A DNA stretch of 64,000 nucleotides from Ipomoea triloba (taxonomy: Eukaryota > Streptophyta > Magnoliopsida > Solanales > Convolvulaceae). The position numbers and the translations under genes were made by a program. How positions within the stretch are numbered: position 1 is the stretch's first letter; each line of letters begins with the position of its first letter. Positions 23,195-34,781 of the stretch are shown here, piece by piece. The stretch covers positions 3,189,632 through 3,253,631 of the forward strand of contig NC_044922.1 of assembly GCF_003576645.1 (NCBI RefSeq), written 5' to 3'. The notes under the pieces were generated by a model. It did not search any database. It was not told where the DNA came from and saw only the letters and a list, made by a program, of their open reading frames with translations.

Positions 23195-23880
23195 AATCAT
23201 TATTGTGGACCATACAATCAAATAATGTATATTTAATATAAAATTAATTTACTTTTAATATATTAAAAATGTACATTATATTTAGATGATGTACATTATT
23301 TGTCTACTGAATGTACATTATATTGTATAATGTACATTCAGTACACAAATAATATATATTTAGTACTCCGTATATTAAAAATGTACTTTTTGTTATGGTC
23401 TGATCTACACATCACTATGTGGACCATGGTCCACACAATAATTTGCGTTGGTTTACCAGTTGTTGTGCCATGGACCCGGGTTCACCTTGCAAGGTGGACC
23501 CAGATCCATGTTCACAATTTCATATAACTCCATGTTCATAATTTCACAGCTTCATGTTTACAATTTCAAAACTCTATGTTCATAGTTTTATAACTTCATG
23601 TTCACAGTTTTATAACTTCATGTTCATAATTTCATGTTCACAATTTCATAGCTTTACGTTCACAATTTCAAACTCTATGTTCAACATTATAACAAAATTT
23701 TTGAATCTATATAATACAATTGTGAATATAAAGTTCAAAAATTGTGAATATTGAGTAATGTAATTTTGTATATTGCGATCTAAAATTATAAATAAAAAAA
23801 TTTTAAAATTGTGAACATAAAGTTTTAAATTTGTAAACATAGACACGAGTTTATCTTGGTCCTTAGCATAATTTTCCATG
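23195..23880. repeat. Tandem and inverted AT-rich repeat block, possible foldback element
   Basis: From about 23500 to 23690, a degenerate unit of roughly 25-30 bp (CATGTTCACAATTTCATAAC type) is repeated about seven times. From about 23715 to 23850, the reverse-complement motif (AATTGTGAACATAAAGTT type) appears several times. A palindrome, TGGACCATGGTCCA, lies near 23421. The arrangement suggests a foldback transposon or satellite-like arms. No clear target duplication is seen. Confidence 0.55.
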
Positions 23881-26350
23881 ATTTACTCTATGGGTTAAAA
23901 TGGTGATGACATTGGGCTTGATAGTAAATTCAGCTAATAATTGCTCAAAGATAGTGATCTAACTGCCTTCAATTCCCACTTTCTCAATACATGATGCATG
24001 ATGCAACTAATCCAACTATGCAACTGTATCCTAATTTTGTAATTTGCTTTTTAATAACTTAAGTTTCTTAATTTTGTCAAATTATATCCTAAACTCAATG
24101 AAGTCCTCTCTTAGATCAATGCATGAACAGATAAATTAAGTCAATTTAATTTCAAAATCAACACCAAATTATACACTTTTACACAAAATGAGTTCAATCT
24201 AAACCGGGTGACTAGGGATGTCAATCGGGGTTCGGTTTCATGCTAGTCCAGTCGGGTTGTCGGGCTACTCAGTTATTTTAATTTATTATTTTATTTTCGG
24301 GTTTGGTTTGGCCCTAACCCTAAATTTCGAGTTGTCGGATTAATAGGGCGAACCAAATCATCTGAACTAAAATTAGAAAGTGAAAGTGAGTACCCATATT
24401 TAGAGCTATAAAAACATGTCCAATTTGTCAAATTGAGTCCATTTGGCATTTGTTTAAGTATGTTGGGTTTTATTTTCTCCGATTCGATCCAATTCGTCCC
24501 GTTTAACCCCTAAGGCCGAAGGAGTACCCGTGTTGTACATGTTAGTCTCATTGTCTATGTAACCCGCAGGCACACTCGTATAACTTGCCAGCCCTAGTTA
24601 TACCTCCATTGTAAGAGACTTTAGTTTATTGCAATATTTTTTTAAGAGACTTTAATTTATTGCAAGTAATGTTAGTCAACCAAATTTTGCAAGGATGTAT
24701 GCACTCTAGTAGTTACATTTATACTCACACACGTGTCCGTTAGTTAACAAAATTTCAAGGGTGATAAATAGAACGAGAAGAATTATATTATTGTAATATA
24801 GGTCCTTTCTTATTATAGACTAATTTTTCAACAAGAACATCAATAATTGGATACTAAAGAAACAATTCACTCCAAAATAATTGTTCAATAAGTGAGATAA
24901 CTCATCAAATTTAAATATCACTTAACAAGAGTTAATGTCACCGAAACTGTTAAAAACTGTTGTCTATGTGCGTGACTTTCAATAACACCGGCTTCAACAA
25001 CACTCAATAGACAACGGTTAAAAACCGTTGTCTTTGCGCGAGACTTACAACAACACCGGCTTCAACAACATAAATTTTACTTCTTGTGTGTATCACATAT
25101 TATGTTAGGAACCAAAAAAAGTCGATCATGAAATCTTGTCAACACCCTCATGATCGAACTCATTGCATATAATATAATTTTCCTAATGCAGTTTACTTTT
25201 CCTATGAGATTTGTGAGTTATTGTAAAGATATGATACTTATCTAGTGTACACTCTTAGATAATGATTGCGAATTTTTACTATCATGAAAAATAAATAAAA
25301 ATAAAAAGAAACAAGGCAAAGAGGTAATGAGTGCATGAGGTGCCAGAAATAGATATAGGTTAGGGCGGCAATGAATTATACTTTAGTTAGAGAATATAAT
25401 AGCTTTAAATTTATATATTGCCACCATCCATCTTGTAGTAGGGGAATATTAATGAAGTTAAGGGTGCGAGTCCTGCGCATGCGATGGGAAAAGGTTGTCG
25501 TCTGCAATGGGGCGGTGTAAAGTGCAAACTCCACTTTCTCCCATCATCCACAACCTCCACCCCATTCCAATCAATTCCTAATTTTTTTTTTTTGAGAGAG
25601 TCAATTCCTATTTTTAGGTAACGGAAAAACTTGTAAAGTATAAACACTATTTTTTTTTGAACTCCGTATAAACACTATTTGATTGTGTGACATTCAAATA
25701 GCGTTGACAAGAAATGACATTATGATCATTCGGGCACAAAAATAATATTTCACCGACTCAATTGATCACTCTATTCGTTCTGGTCAAGACGCATTAATTT
25801 TAATTTGTATTATAATAGATGATTTTCTGTTCATGATATTTAGGGAGTGTTTGGTTCGCAAAATATAGCATTATCTAGTTATTAGTATGACACTAGAATA
25901 GGAAAATGATATTGAACACCCATAGAGTAAAACGCATGCCACATACATGTCATGATTTTATTAATAAAAGAGCAGAAATAATAAAAGTTTAGGGCCATTT
26001 TTTTCCTAGATGAATCAAAACATGCAATTTAATAAGGAAAGCCCAACTTACATCCTATAGATAGCACAACTCTTCACAATATACAATAACACACAAGACA
26101 CCATGTTACATTGTCCTTACTAACAAGTTTGTCAGAATTAAACATTTACCACTAGTTAAAAGCAACACTTCGAGAATCGAGATCAAGCCCTTATCAGTAG
26201 GCCACTAATAACGAAGGCCCAACTTACATAATAGACAGCGCCGCACTTTAAATCCATAACGGGCAGTCAGACTTGACTCTTTAATCCTCGGTCTGACTAA
26301 TAATAAAGGCCCAGAGACTTGACTCTTCAACCCTCAGTAGACAAAGGTCA
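23881..26350. other. Intergenic spacer between PMEI and polygalacturonase
   Basis: AT-rich non-coding DNA with no gene. It includes a 68-bp tandem repeat with a palindrome (24949-25072), a SINE tail fragment (about 25170-25260) and a MITE-like left end GGGAGTGTTTGGTTCGC near 25852 without a matching right end. The last few hundred bases should include the 3' UTR of the polygalacturonase gene. Confidence 0.65.
24949..25072. repeat. 68-bp tandem repeat with an 11-bp-arm palindrome
   Basis: Two copies, starting at 24949 and 25017, each contain GTTAAAAACYGTTGTCT and the shared CAACACCGGCTTCAACAACA-type block. At 25009-25033 AGACAACGGTT and its reverse complement form a hairpin with a 3-base loop. 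This resembles subterminal repeats of CACTA-type DNA transposons; the element ends are not visible. Confidence 0.65.
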
Positions 26351-29300
26351 TCACAAGCAAATATTTTCATGCGACCTCGCTATTCTCTTGACCAACAAGC
26401 TCCCACTTCTGAGACAATAATCCATACTCGCCGGAAACAACTGCCCCTGCGATTTCCCATAAGAGTTCCAGCACTGGCCGTTACGGAATCCCCGGTATCC
26501 CGGCGACGGTTCCAACTGAATACCGACCAGATGGACGTCGGTGCACGGGACGGCGTTACTGCAGGCGAGATGGAACGGCTGGGCGGCGAAGGTCCCGACG
26601 ATCCGGTCGAACTTAACGCCCTGAATCGCCACGGCGCCGGTTTGGTTCTTGCACACATGCTTGTCGCAGTAGTATTGGTCGATCATTATGGGGACTTTGA
26701 CGTCGGAGACTTGAATGTCGGAAAATGATACGTTCTTCACGGATCCGATGCCGCCTTGCCATGTCTTGATCCTTGCACCGTATAGAGTGTTTTCCATCAC
26801 CACGCTTTCCACGAGGATGTTTGAGACACATGCCACGCTTTTGTCCTTCCCTAGTCCCCCTAAACTGATAACAATCCAACATAAGATGGAGTTTTTCAGT
26901 ATTACTGGTTGGCTCTGTACAATCTCGAGCGCTCTGTGATTTTCTTAGAAAAGAAATGTCACTACTCTAACAAGTGAACGAAAGTGCCCATAATTAATTA
27001 AGAGACAGAGTCCTATGTATATATCTTTATAACTGAAATATTAAAAGTGTCATTTTTTCTAAGAAATATTAATTGTTTTGATCTATTACCTTATTCCATG
27101 ACCAGGTCCGCAGTTGATATGATGGACATGAACGTTGGAGCAACCAGTTTGTATAGACACACAATCATCACCTGTCATTTACAAATAATGGCTAAGCATT
27201 TCAATGTTAAGTAAATCTTGATTAATAAATCAACTAACTAAAATAAATTATTTTCTCTCTCTTTAATTTTCGGAATTAACATCTCATTTTCCAATTTTAA
27301 AAAAAAAATCTCATTTTCTGAGTGGGACAGGACAAATTTCAGTTTCTTGACCGTTTACCGTTTCAGTGGTGAAACAACGTGCGACAATCGAAAGGACGTG
27401 ACGTGGATATCCAACTGTAAAAAAAAGTTCACGTGCAAGCAACTAGCTAGGGTTTCTTTTACCCTCTTTGTATGGGTGTTTTTTTTTTGTTAAATAATTA
27501 TAGCATACTAAATATATCATAATGCTAATGAAGAAATATCTTGAATAAACAAGTACGAAATAAATAGTGGGGTTAAGAGGTGGCCGGAAAGTGAAGTTCT
27601 CACCGGAGCCGATGGTGGAATGATGAATTTCAACGTCTTGAGTATTCTGCAAATGAATGCCGTCGGTGTTAGGACTATTTTCTGGCGCAGAAATTGTGAT
27701 ATTGTGGACGTTTACCCCTTTAGAGTTGTCGAACTTTAAGTGACATTGAGGACTATTTACAATTGAAATGCCGTGAATTGTCACGTTGTAGCTCTCATAA
27801 AATCTCAATGCCTGTTATAACATCAAACCATTTATTATTATTATTATTATTATTATTAAATAGGAAGTGGTGGTATATATAATTATAACTTACCGTAGGT
27901 TTCATATTTACATGAATAGCTTTGGATGCCATCTTCTCCTGCATGCACAGCAAACATGAACACCAATGGATGCAATTTAGTAACTGTTTAGCTGGAGTTA
28001 AGAATCATGTTCCACTAATTCGGTAAGTAAATATCACCACTTTTTTCTTATAATAATCAACATGTTTATATTTTGGCATTGTAAAATTTTATTTAAGGGA
28101 TATATATAACTGAATCGAAAGATGTGTTCTCTGCCAACTAAAAATTGAAACTAATAGTGTGTCTGTAAATTTATATTTTACATATAATATTAGACCACTC
28201 GTCCACTTCTAATATTAATTTGAAAAATGTGTTTCATCCATCTCAACTAAAAGTTAAAACTGATAATAAGATTACACATTTATATTTAGTTAAAACTGAT
28301 AATAAGATTACACGATTATATTTTAGCTACAAACCTGGGGATTATCAATTTGAGAGAATTTCCACCAATTGGGTCCTTGGCCATCAAAGGTGCCAGGTCC
28401 TTGGATGGTGAAGCTATGAACCAACTTGAAATTTATCCATTGAAATATACTTGATTTTGGCCATGACCCTACATTTGGAGGTGCCACTACATTCCCATCC
28501 ACCTGTGCATACGTTCAAACTCCACTAACATTAATGTTTATAATATGATGCAACTCAAAGCATGCATATACTACTTTATCGTACCTTTTCTGAGTATATA
28601 TATTTAATAATTAAGAATAAAAGAAAGTTAATAATAATAATAATTAACCTGAAAAACAAGGTCTGGCATGCATGGTCCTTGAAGGGTTATGGGGTTGATC
28701 AGAAAGCTAAACTGTGAAGGAATCTGCACAGTTGCCCCAGAGACCTTGCACGCAGCTCCCCATGCTGCTTCTAGTGCCTATCAAGATTTCTACAGATTTT
28801 AGTCAATTATTAAACAAATCAATCCTTCCTCAAAATAATAATATTGTTACTTGTACAAAAATTCGTATAAAAAATTCCAAGTGACAGAACTCAATTTCAT
28901 ATAAATATAATACTGACTCTGTTACAATATATTATGAGTCAATACAGTCCTTACTAACTCTTAAATTCATAACTTCCCATATAAGAGAGTCTTAAATCAC
29001 AAAGTCAACATTGGCACTCGAACACCATTATTAATTGTAAAAAAAAATCATTTTTTCTAAAGAAAGAAAAACAGATTAAAATAAATGAAGAAAGCAAATT
29101 TGAAAAAAAAAAAAACCTTGGAAAGTTTAGGCAAGGCTTTAGGCACCAAGTTGCATGCATGGAAATTGAACATTATATTACCTTAGAATCATCGGAAACG
29201 CCGTCACCTTTGGCTCCAAAAGACAGGATATCGAAGACGTTGGACGGCGGCGGATAGCAATTACCGGGAGGAAGTTGTGTCGGAGCCGGCGCCGGCGCCG

Positions 29301-29475
29301 GAAAGTTCCTCCGATAATCACTCCTTCCTTTCTTCAGCTTGTGCGGCGTCGTTCTGGGTTTCTTGGCGTGACGGCTTTTCCTGGCCTCAACAGACATCAT
29401 GGAGAATGCGGCACAAAAAATTAGCAGAACAACGAGGCTGCTTAACACAACAGAAGAGCTTTTGTCTCTCTTCAT
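26351..29475 (-). CDS. Polygalacturonase, glycoside hydrolase family 28, secreted
   Basis: Hydrolyses alpha-1,4 bonds of demethylated homogalacturonan in the wall. Seven exons (29182-29475, 28649-28777, 28335-28502, 27894-27938, 27604-27811, 27090-27171, 26351-26864) join in frame to 479 residues, a normal length. A signal peptide (about 1-31) precedes a basic stretch and a PAPAPAP linker, then the beta-helix starting at [16 protein letters not shown]. All catalytic GH28 motifs are present: NTD (260-262), GDD (282-284), GHG (305-307, in GPGHGIS) and RIK (340-342). The start is the only Met before the signal peptide. The long basic N-terminus and sequence style resemble Arabidopsis plant-type polygalacturonases such as At1g48100 or the At1g70500/At1g23460 pair; I cannot decide between them. 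It may be opposed by the neighbouring PMEI product, but only through general pectin chemistry. Confidence 0.93.
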
Positions 29476-29789
29476 ACTTCTTGTCTTTCGAGAATGACTA
29501 GATTTTTAGCAGAGAGCAGAGGAATTAAGCTGTTAAGGTGGTCATCATTACTTACCAGTGACAGTTTATATCAGACTCCATATTTGCTAACATGCCCTTG
29601 TCATTTCTTCAAATTTCTGAGACACCCTTGGATTAACATGATGCATTTTTTTTGGGCTACTGCCACCCTATTGTGTGCATGAGATAAATCTTGTTTCTGT
29701 CTAATAGCCAGCAAAATATATAAAATATGTAAATTATATTAGGAAGATCATGTGTGACGAGTTGGGTGAGATGGTCACAACTGACAATG

Positions 29790-30255
29790 GAGCAAGGTTG
29801 CAATCGCTAGGCGGCGTTCCTCGGACGCCCGAGAGGTGTCTAGGCACCTTTTTTTTTTCTTTATAGAAAAAGGTTTCAAAATTTTTTAAGACTTAATAAT
29901 TATAAACTTTTAATACTTTAATAGTTAATGCTAAAATTTTAAATATTAACCTTAAAAACATCTAGAATTGTAAATTGTATAAAGATTTAAAGAATCAAAA
30001 AACAATTCCACAAAGTCACAACTCACAAAGTATGAATATTAGAGTAGTTAATTTCAAATTCCTTTTTTTTTTTAATATAGTTTTTGAGTTTGCAATCGAT
30101 TTGAACGATTTAAAGTTATTTCGCTCAAAACGATGTAGTTTTGAGTGAAATAACCTATTAAAAAGATAGAACAATAGCTAATTGGTCGCCTAGTCCGCCG
30201 CAGCCGGCCTAGTCGGTGCCTAGCGCCTAGGCGCAATTTTTGCAACAATGCAAGG
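29790..30255. mobile_element. Possible foldback/MITE with GCGCCTAGGCG-type ends
   Basis: The left end reads GGTTGCAATCGCTAGGCGG and the right end CGCCTAGGCGCAATTTTTGCAAC, giving a complementary pair (GGTTGCAA and TTGCAAC, with CTAGGCG and CGCCTAG inside). The interior is AT-rich and contains a second complementary pair (TTTCGCTCAAAACG and TTTTGAGTGAAATAA). Target duplication is unclear and the boundaries are approximate. Confidence 0.5.
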
Positions 30256-31813
30256 GAGACCTACAAACATAATTATTGGGCGGAGGCTCATGTAGCCAAG
30301 TCTAGCATCTTGTCATCGAAAAGTAGCGTTGACGACTGTTACGTAAATATAAGGAAATAAAGTTAATTGTGTCAACAATAATATAATGCATTTGTTTTTG
30401 CCAAGGTCGGCTAATCATTGATTGCTGATTGGCTGTCTGTCTGGTTTATGCGGACTCAAGGAGATGGATATATAATTAGGTTATATATCCACTAGTTGAA
30501 GATAGTGGAAGTTACACAAAAATCAATTTTAAAGAATTAAAGAAATGTTATGATTGACTAATAATAGAATGTTAATTAGTTTAAGGCTTATATGTTGTGA
30601 AACGTTATCCACTCATCATTATAGGAAAAATGTGTGGCATGCAATAAGCTAGCGAAGCAATTAGGCAAACGCAAGTGTTAAGAATAATCTCTCCTTCACT
30701 ACCATGATGACCTAATTATATTTAACCCCCAAAAAAATTAATATTTTTCCCAATAGATCGAAAGCAAGCCTTTTAAAGGAGTTTGTCCAGTGTGAACCTC
30801 GCACTCCTTTAATTAATTCAAATGCTCTTCCCATCATGCATTCCAATACCGAACAAGTTTTACATCTCGATAAATATATATATGTCGCATATAATAATTT
30901 CATTCAATCCCAATCACGCTACTAACACACTACACTTACTATACCGATGATATTCAGATACAGACGGCTCAAGATTTTCATTAAACTTTAGTCATGAAAA
31001 ATCTAATCATACCAAATCCAAGCAGATTTTCAAACCTGGTATTAAATTTTCAAAAATAATATAAACATTATGTTTTATATCATCGTAACAAGCAGCTATC
31101 ATAGATTCAATTCGACCAATCTAGCTCACGGGTTAAGATTTATTAGACGCACACAAGTGTGACTCTTATCTGGTAAGTATATATTTGTCTAAGGCCTCAT
31201 ATTATTAATTATTTCTTGATGGGTTAAGCAAGTTCAAATTCAGAAGGCCCACCATTTGGTTAAACGATTTCTAAGGAAATTCAAAGCATTGTATAGATAG
31301 TTGCTCTAAACATGATTTGAAAGATTTGATTTCGAGCGATTTATCATTACCTTATCAATTAGGAAAATATGTAAAGTCCATTTTTTACTCATAATTTTTA
31401 CTCTCTCACACAAAATCTTGATGTACACATTTATATTGAAACTCACATAAAAATTTAATTTATCGGTGTTCGCTACATTAAAGAGTAAGATTTGAGAATC
31501 CATGTATTAGAACTCTATTAATTATCATTTTATACCTCACAATTGAACTCCAACTGCCCAAAAATCCTTAATACAAATTTTGTTAGGATTACCTTAAATT
31601 AATAAACTTGTCAATAATTAGAGCAATTTCAACCAAATTGGTCCAGTTAATTTGCTAACCGCAAAGCTTTAAGTTTAATTCTTGTTTATTATCCTTCTTG
31701 ATTTGAATCACTCAATTATGAATCATTTATATTGATTTACCTAATTGTGAACATTTACTAATTAATGTTATGAAACGAATTTCACTCAATAGCCAATTAG
31801 ATTTGTACAATCT

Positions 31814-31981
31814 GCCAAGGACCTTGTAGTCCAGTGGCATCAAACCTTTTTCTTTACACGGGAGGTGATGGGTTCGAGCCTCAGTAGAGTCAGTACTGCA
31901 CTGACTTTTGTGCTTCAATAAGGTTGAGAAAGTAGTTATGAACAGATACTGCATTGTAGTAGTATTCAAAAAAAAAAGAGA
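31814..31981 (+). mobile_element. tRNA-derived SINE
   Basis: A-box-like CTTGTAGTCCAGTGGCA, B-box-like GATGGGTTCGAGCC, and the end ATTCAAAAAAAAAAG. The flanking repeat TGTACAATCT occurs at 31804-31813 and 31982-31991. Same family as the copy in GWD1 intron 30: both share CTTGT..TC.A.TGGCA, GAGCCTCAGT.GAG and TTTGTGCTTCAA. Confidence 0.85.
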
Positions 31982-34640
31982 TGTACAATCTAAATTAATT
32001 TATTTCTTTATAATCTATTACCGACTAAAAATCATAATACTAATTTCACACTATAATGACTAGACATTTTCATTAAAAACAAAAACAAAAAAACTTGTGA
32101 ATAATAATACCAAAAATCGTAAATGATGATAAACATAACATGTCAACAACTCAAATTCCAGAGTCGTGTCGTGTACCCAAAGCAAGTAACAAAAATCCAT
32201 AGACCCATAATGATAATCCTCCCACACCGTCCAATAGGACCAGTTTCCCATGGACCCTCTTCCTTTAATTTATTCTTTGTTGAACAAGTCAAGCCTGCTC
32301 TTAATCAAAATTTTCAACACATTCTTCTCTCATAAGTCATTAGTCATTACTACCAAAATTTTCAACACCTGAAACACTTAATTATATTTAGTATATATCA
32401 TACTTAGCAAAAAGATAAAATAATTATTCGGGGCAGTAATTGAAGCAATGAAGACCTTTCAGATTACTGAAATTGTAACCAAATTGGACAATACTCCGTA
32501 ATTTTTGAAACTTCGCCCAGGATTAAATTAAATAATTTTGTCCAAAAAAATTACATGATAATATAATTTATGTATATTACATGGGAATCTTCTTAATGCG
32601 ATTTACTTTTTTTTATAGTCCTTTAATTTTCACCTGGAAACAAAAACTCAATATATTTTTTTTCATTTGTAAACAGCCCCAACATTCATTCATGTATTGA
32701 ATTTGAATGAAAAAGCAATCATATAAACCCAGAACACGTTTAATTTAACCATTTGACATTTTGACTTATATTAATTAATTAATATTTTTTCTAAATATAT
32801 ATACTCTATATAATGTCTTATAAGTAATAGATAAATAAATAAATAACACTAAGATCTAATATACTTGAGCTTAGGCAGGAAGAAAAAAATGACAAAATTG
32901 AAAAGAATTTATTTTTGTAAAAGAGATAAAATATAATGTACAAGTTAATTAATATTCGATTTTATTAAATCAATACATTTTTTATTATAATTAAAACCTT
33001 ACCATCATTGAATTTTAGATAATTATATATAATTATATTTTTATATTTAACTTCAATTTTAATAAGACGTGTTATCCTCATTGAATATAATATACAATGT
33101 TTTATACAATTTAAAGTAACTAATTAATAGATAAATAGATAATTATTAATACGTGAAACTATTTTCAAAAAAAAAAATTAATACGTGAAACTAAGATATT
33201 TTAAAAAATGTTGTATTCAAAAAAAAAAAGATATTTTAAAAAATGTCATTTTGAACCAAAATTTATCAATAGTTTAATTAATTAATTGATGCAAAACACA
33301 AATCAACTTCTACAGTAAAAGATAAACGTCAATAACAACTACTCCGTATAATATATAGACTTTAAACATATCTAACTACCACCGTAATCATGTCGCTAGT
33401 GATCAAAATGATAGAAAGATTTCATAACTATATATGTCTATGTATCTATGGCTAACAAACTTACTATGAATTTATGTCGCATTTAATTAATTAATTAATA
33501 TATTATTAATAAATTTGACTAGCTAGCAATTAAAAAAACTCAGCATCATCACCCTGGGTCATTTAGATTTTGTTATTTCTCTTTTTTTTTTTAATTGATT
33601 ACTTTTATTTATTTCCGAACAAAGAGATTGTGATATTTAAATCCACACGTTAATTAATAAGATCACGTACAACCATCGTTTAAAACTTTAAACCGAAAGA
33701 AGATTGTTATACAACTCCACATGCCAATCAATCTAACCACATATGTACAACCTTAGTTGAACGATGCCAACACGGTCGTCAAAATTTCTATAATCAAATT
33801 AAAGAGAAACTCAAGCAAATCCAAACCTTGAAGTCAAAACAAAGATGCCTTCACAAGATTTGTACCGTACAAATTACACAGATGAATTATTTTTTAAACA
33901 ACGAAAAAAAACACAAAGCAATTATTAAAAACGTGACAAGATCACACCAATACAATCAATCATTCCACGGGGTGAAGAAAAGTTACCTAAGAGTGTATCA
34001 AAGACTCAATTATAAATTTATAAAATTTGTTATCATCTAATCTAAATAGCTATTTACTTCACAATGTATAAGTCCTAAGTAACATATCATAAATACCATT
34101 TTAAATTTAGGTGATATGCAATGTGCATAATTGGAAAAATCCGTTACTTAAATGCGTGCATGATTAAAGTTCGCATTGTAATTCAATTTTAGTCGGCAAT
34201 GAAACACAAGGAAATTAACTAGCATAAGTTTAAATTAAGAAGGTAAATAAACAGTTGTAAAAGAATTGACAAATTTAAGACGTTGTAATTACAAAAATAC
34301 GAAGTAATTGTTGGGGTTATTCTATAGATTTATTTAATTTTTTAATGAAATACGAACCTTCAAGCTCCTTCTACGCGGTTGGATGGGAAACGGTAGAATA
34401 TACAAGAGAGCAACAAAATTCTAGGAAATATATTTTTTACAAAATACTATGCACTTTCCCTGAAGTTATTAATTAAAAAATATAACAATATAATCAGTCA
34501 ACGAGACTGGAACAGCAAAGTCAAACCTTTTGGTGGGCCCTCAAACTCGTCTTCCTGCTCGAAAACCAGCAAAAAGTCGCTGTCCTTGCTGGCTTGCTGC
34601 CATAAACCCATACGTACAGAGATCTCTCTTCTACGAATCC

Positions 34641-34656
34641 TATATTATATATATAT
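34641..34656 (+). promoter_or_regulatory. Probable TATA box of the CRK3-like gene
   Basis: TATATTATATATATAT lies 126-141 bp upstream of the start codon at 34782, a normal TATA position for a plant gene with a leader of about 100 bases. Confidence 0.55.
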
Positions 34657-34781
34657 CGTCAATAAACGATGTTACGCAATCAATTATCGTCACTGTTTTT
34701 TTCTTTTTCTGATATTCCTAAACCTCTGATCTTGTCTGTTCCATTTGTCATCCATAGATTCCACCACGACACTCTGATACG

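Larger units (their letters stand above)
29476..34640. other. Intergenic region between polygalacturonase and CRK3-like gene
   Basis: The two genes are transcribed divergently, so both promoters lie here. The DNA is AT-rich and non-coding, with a foldback-like repeat near 29.8-30.25 kb, a SINE at 31.8 kb, and AT-rich stretches around 32.5-33.6 kb. I see no other gene. Confidence 0.65.

Noticed and set aside
23500..23690. CRISPR-like spaced repeats
   Set aside because: Units are degenerate and contiguous without unique spacers, in a plant nuclear context.
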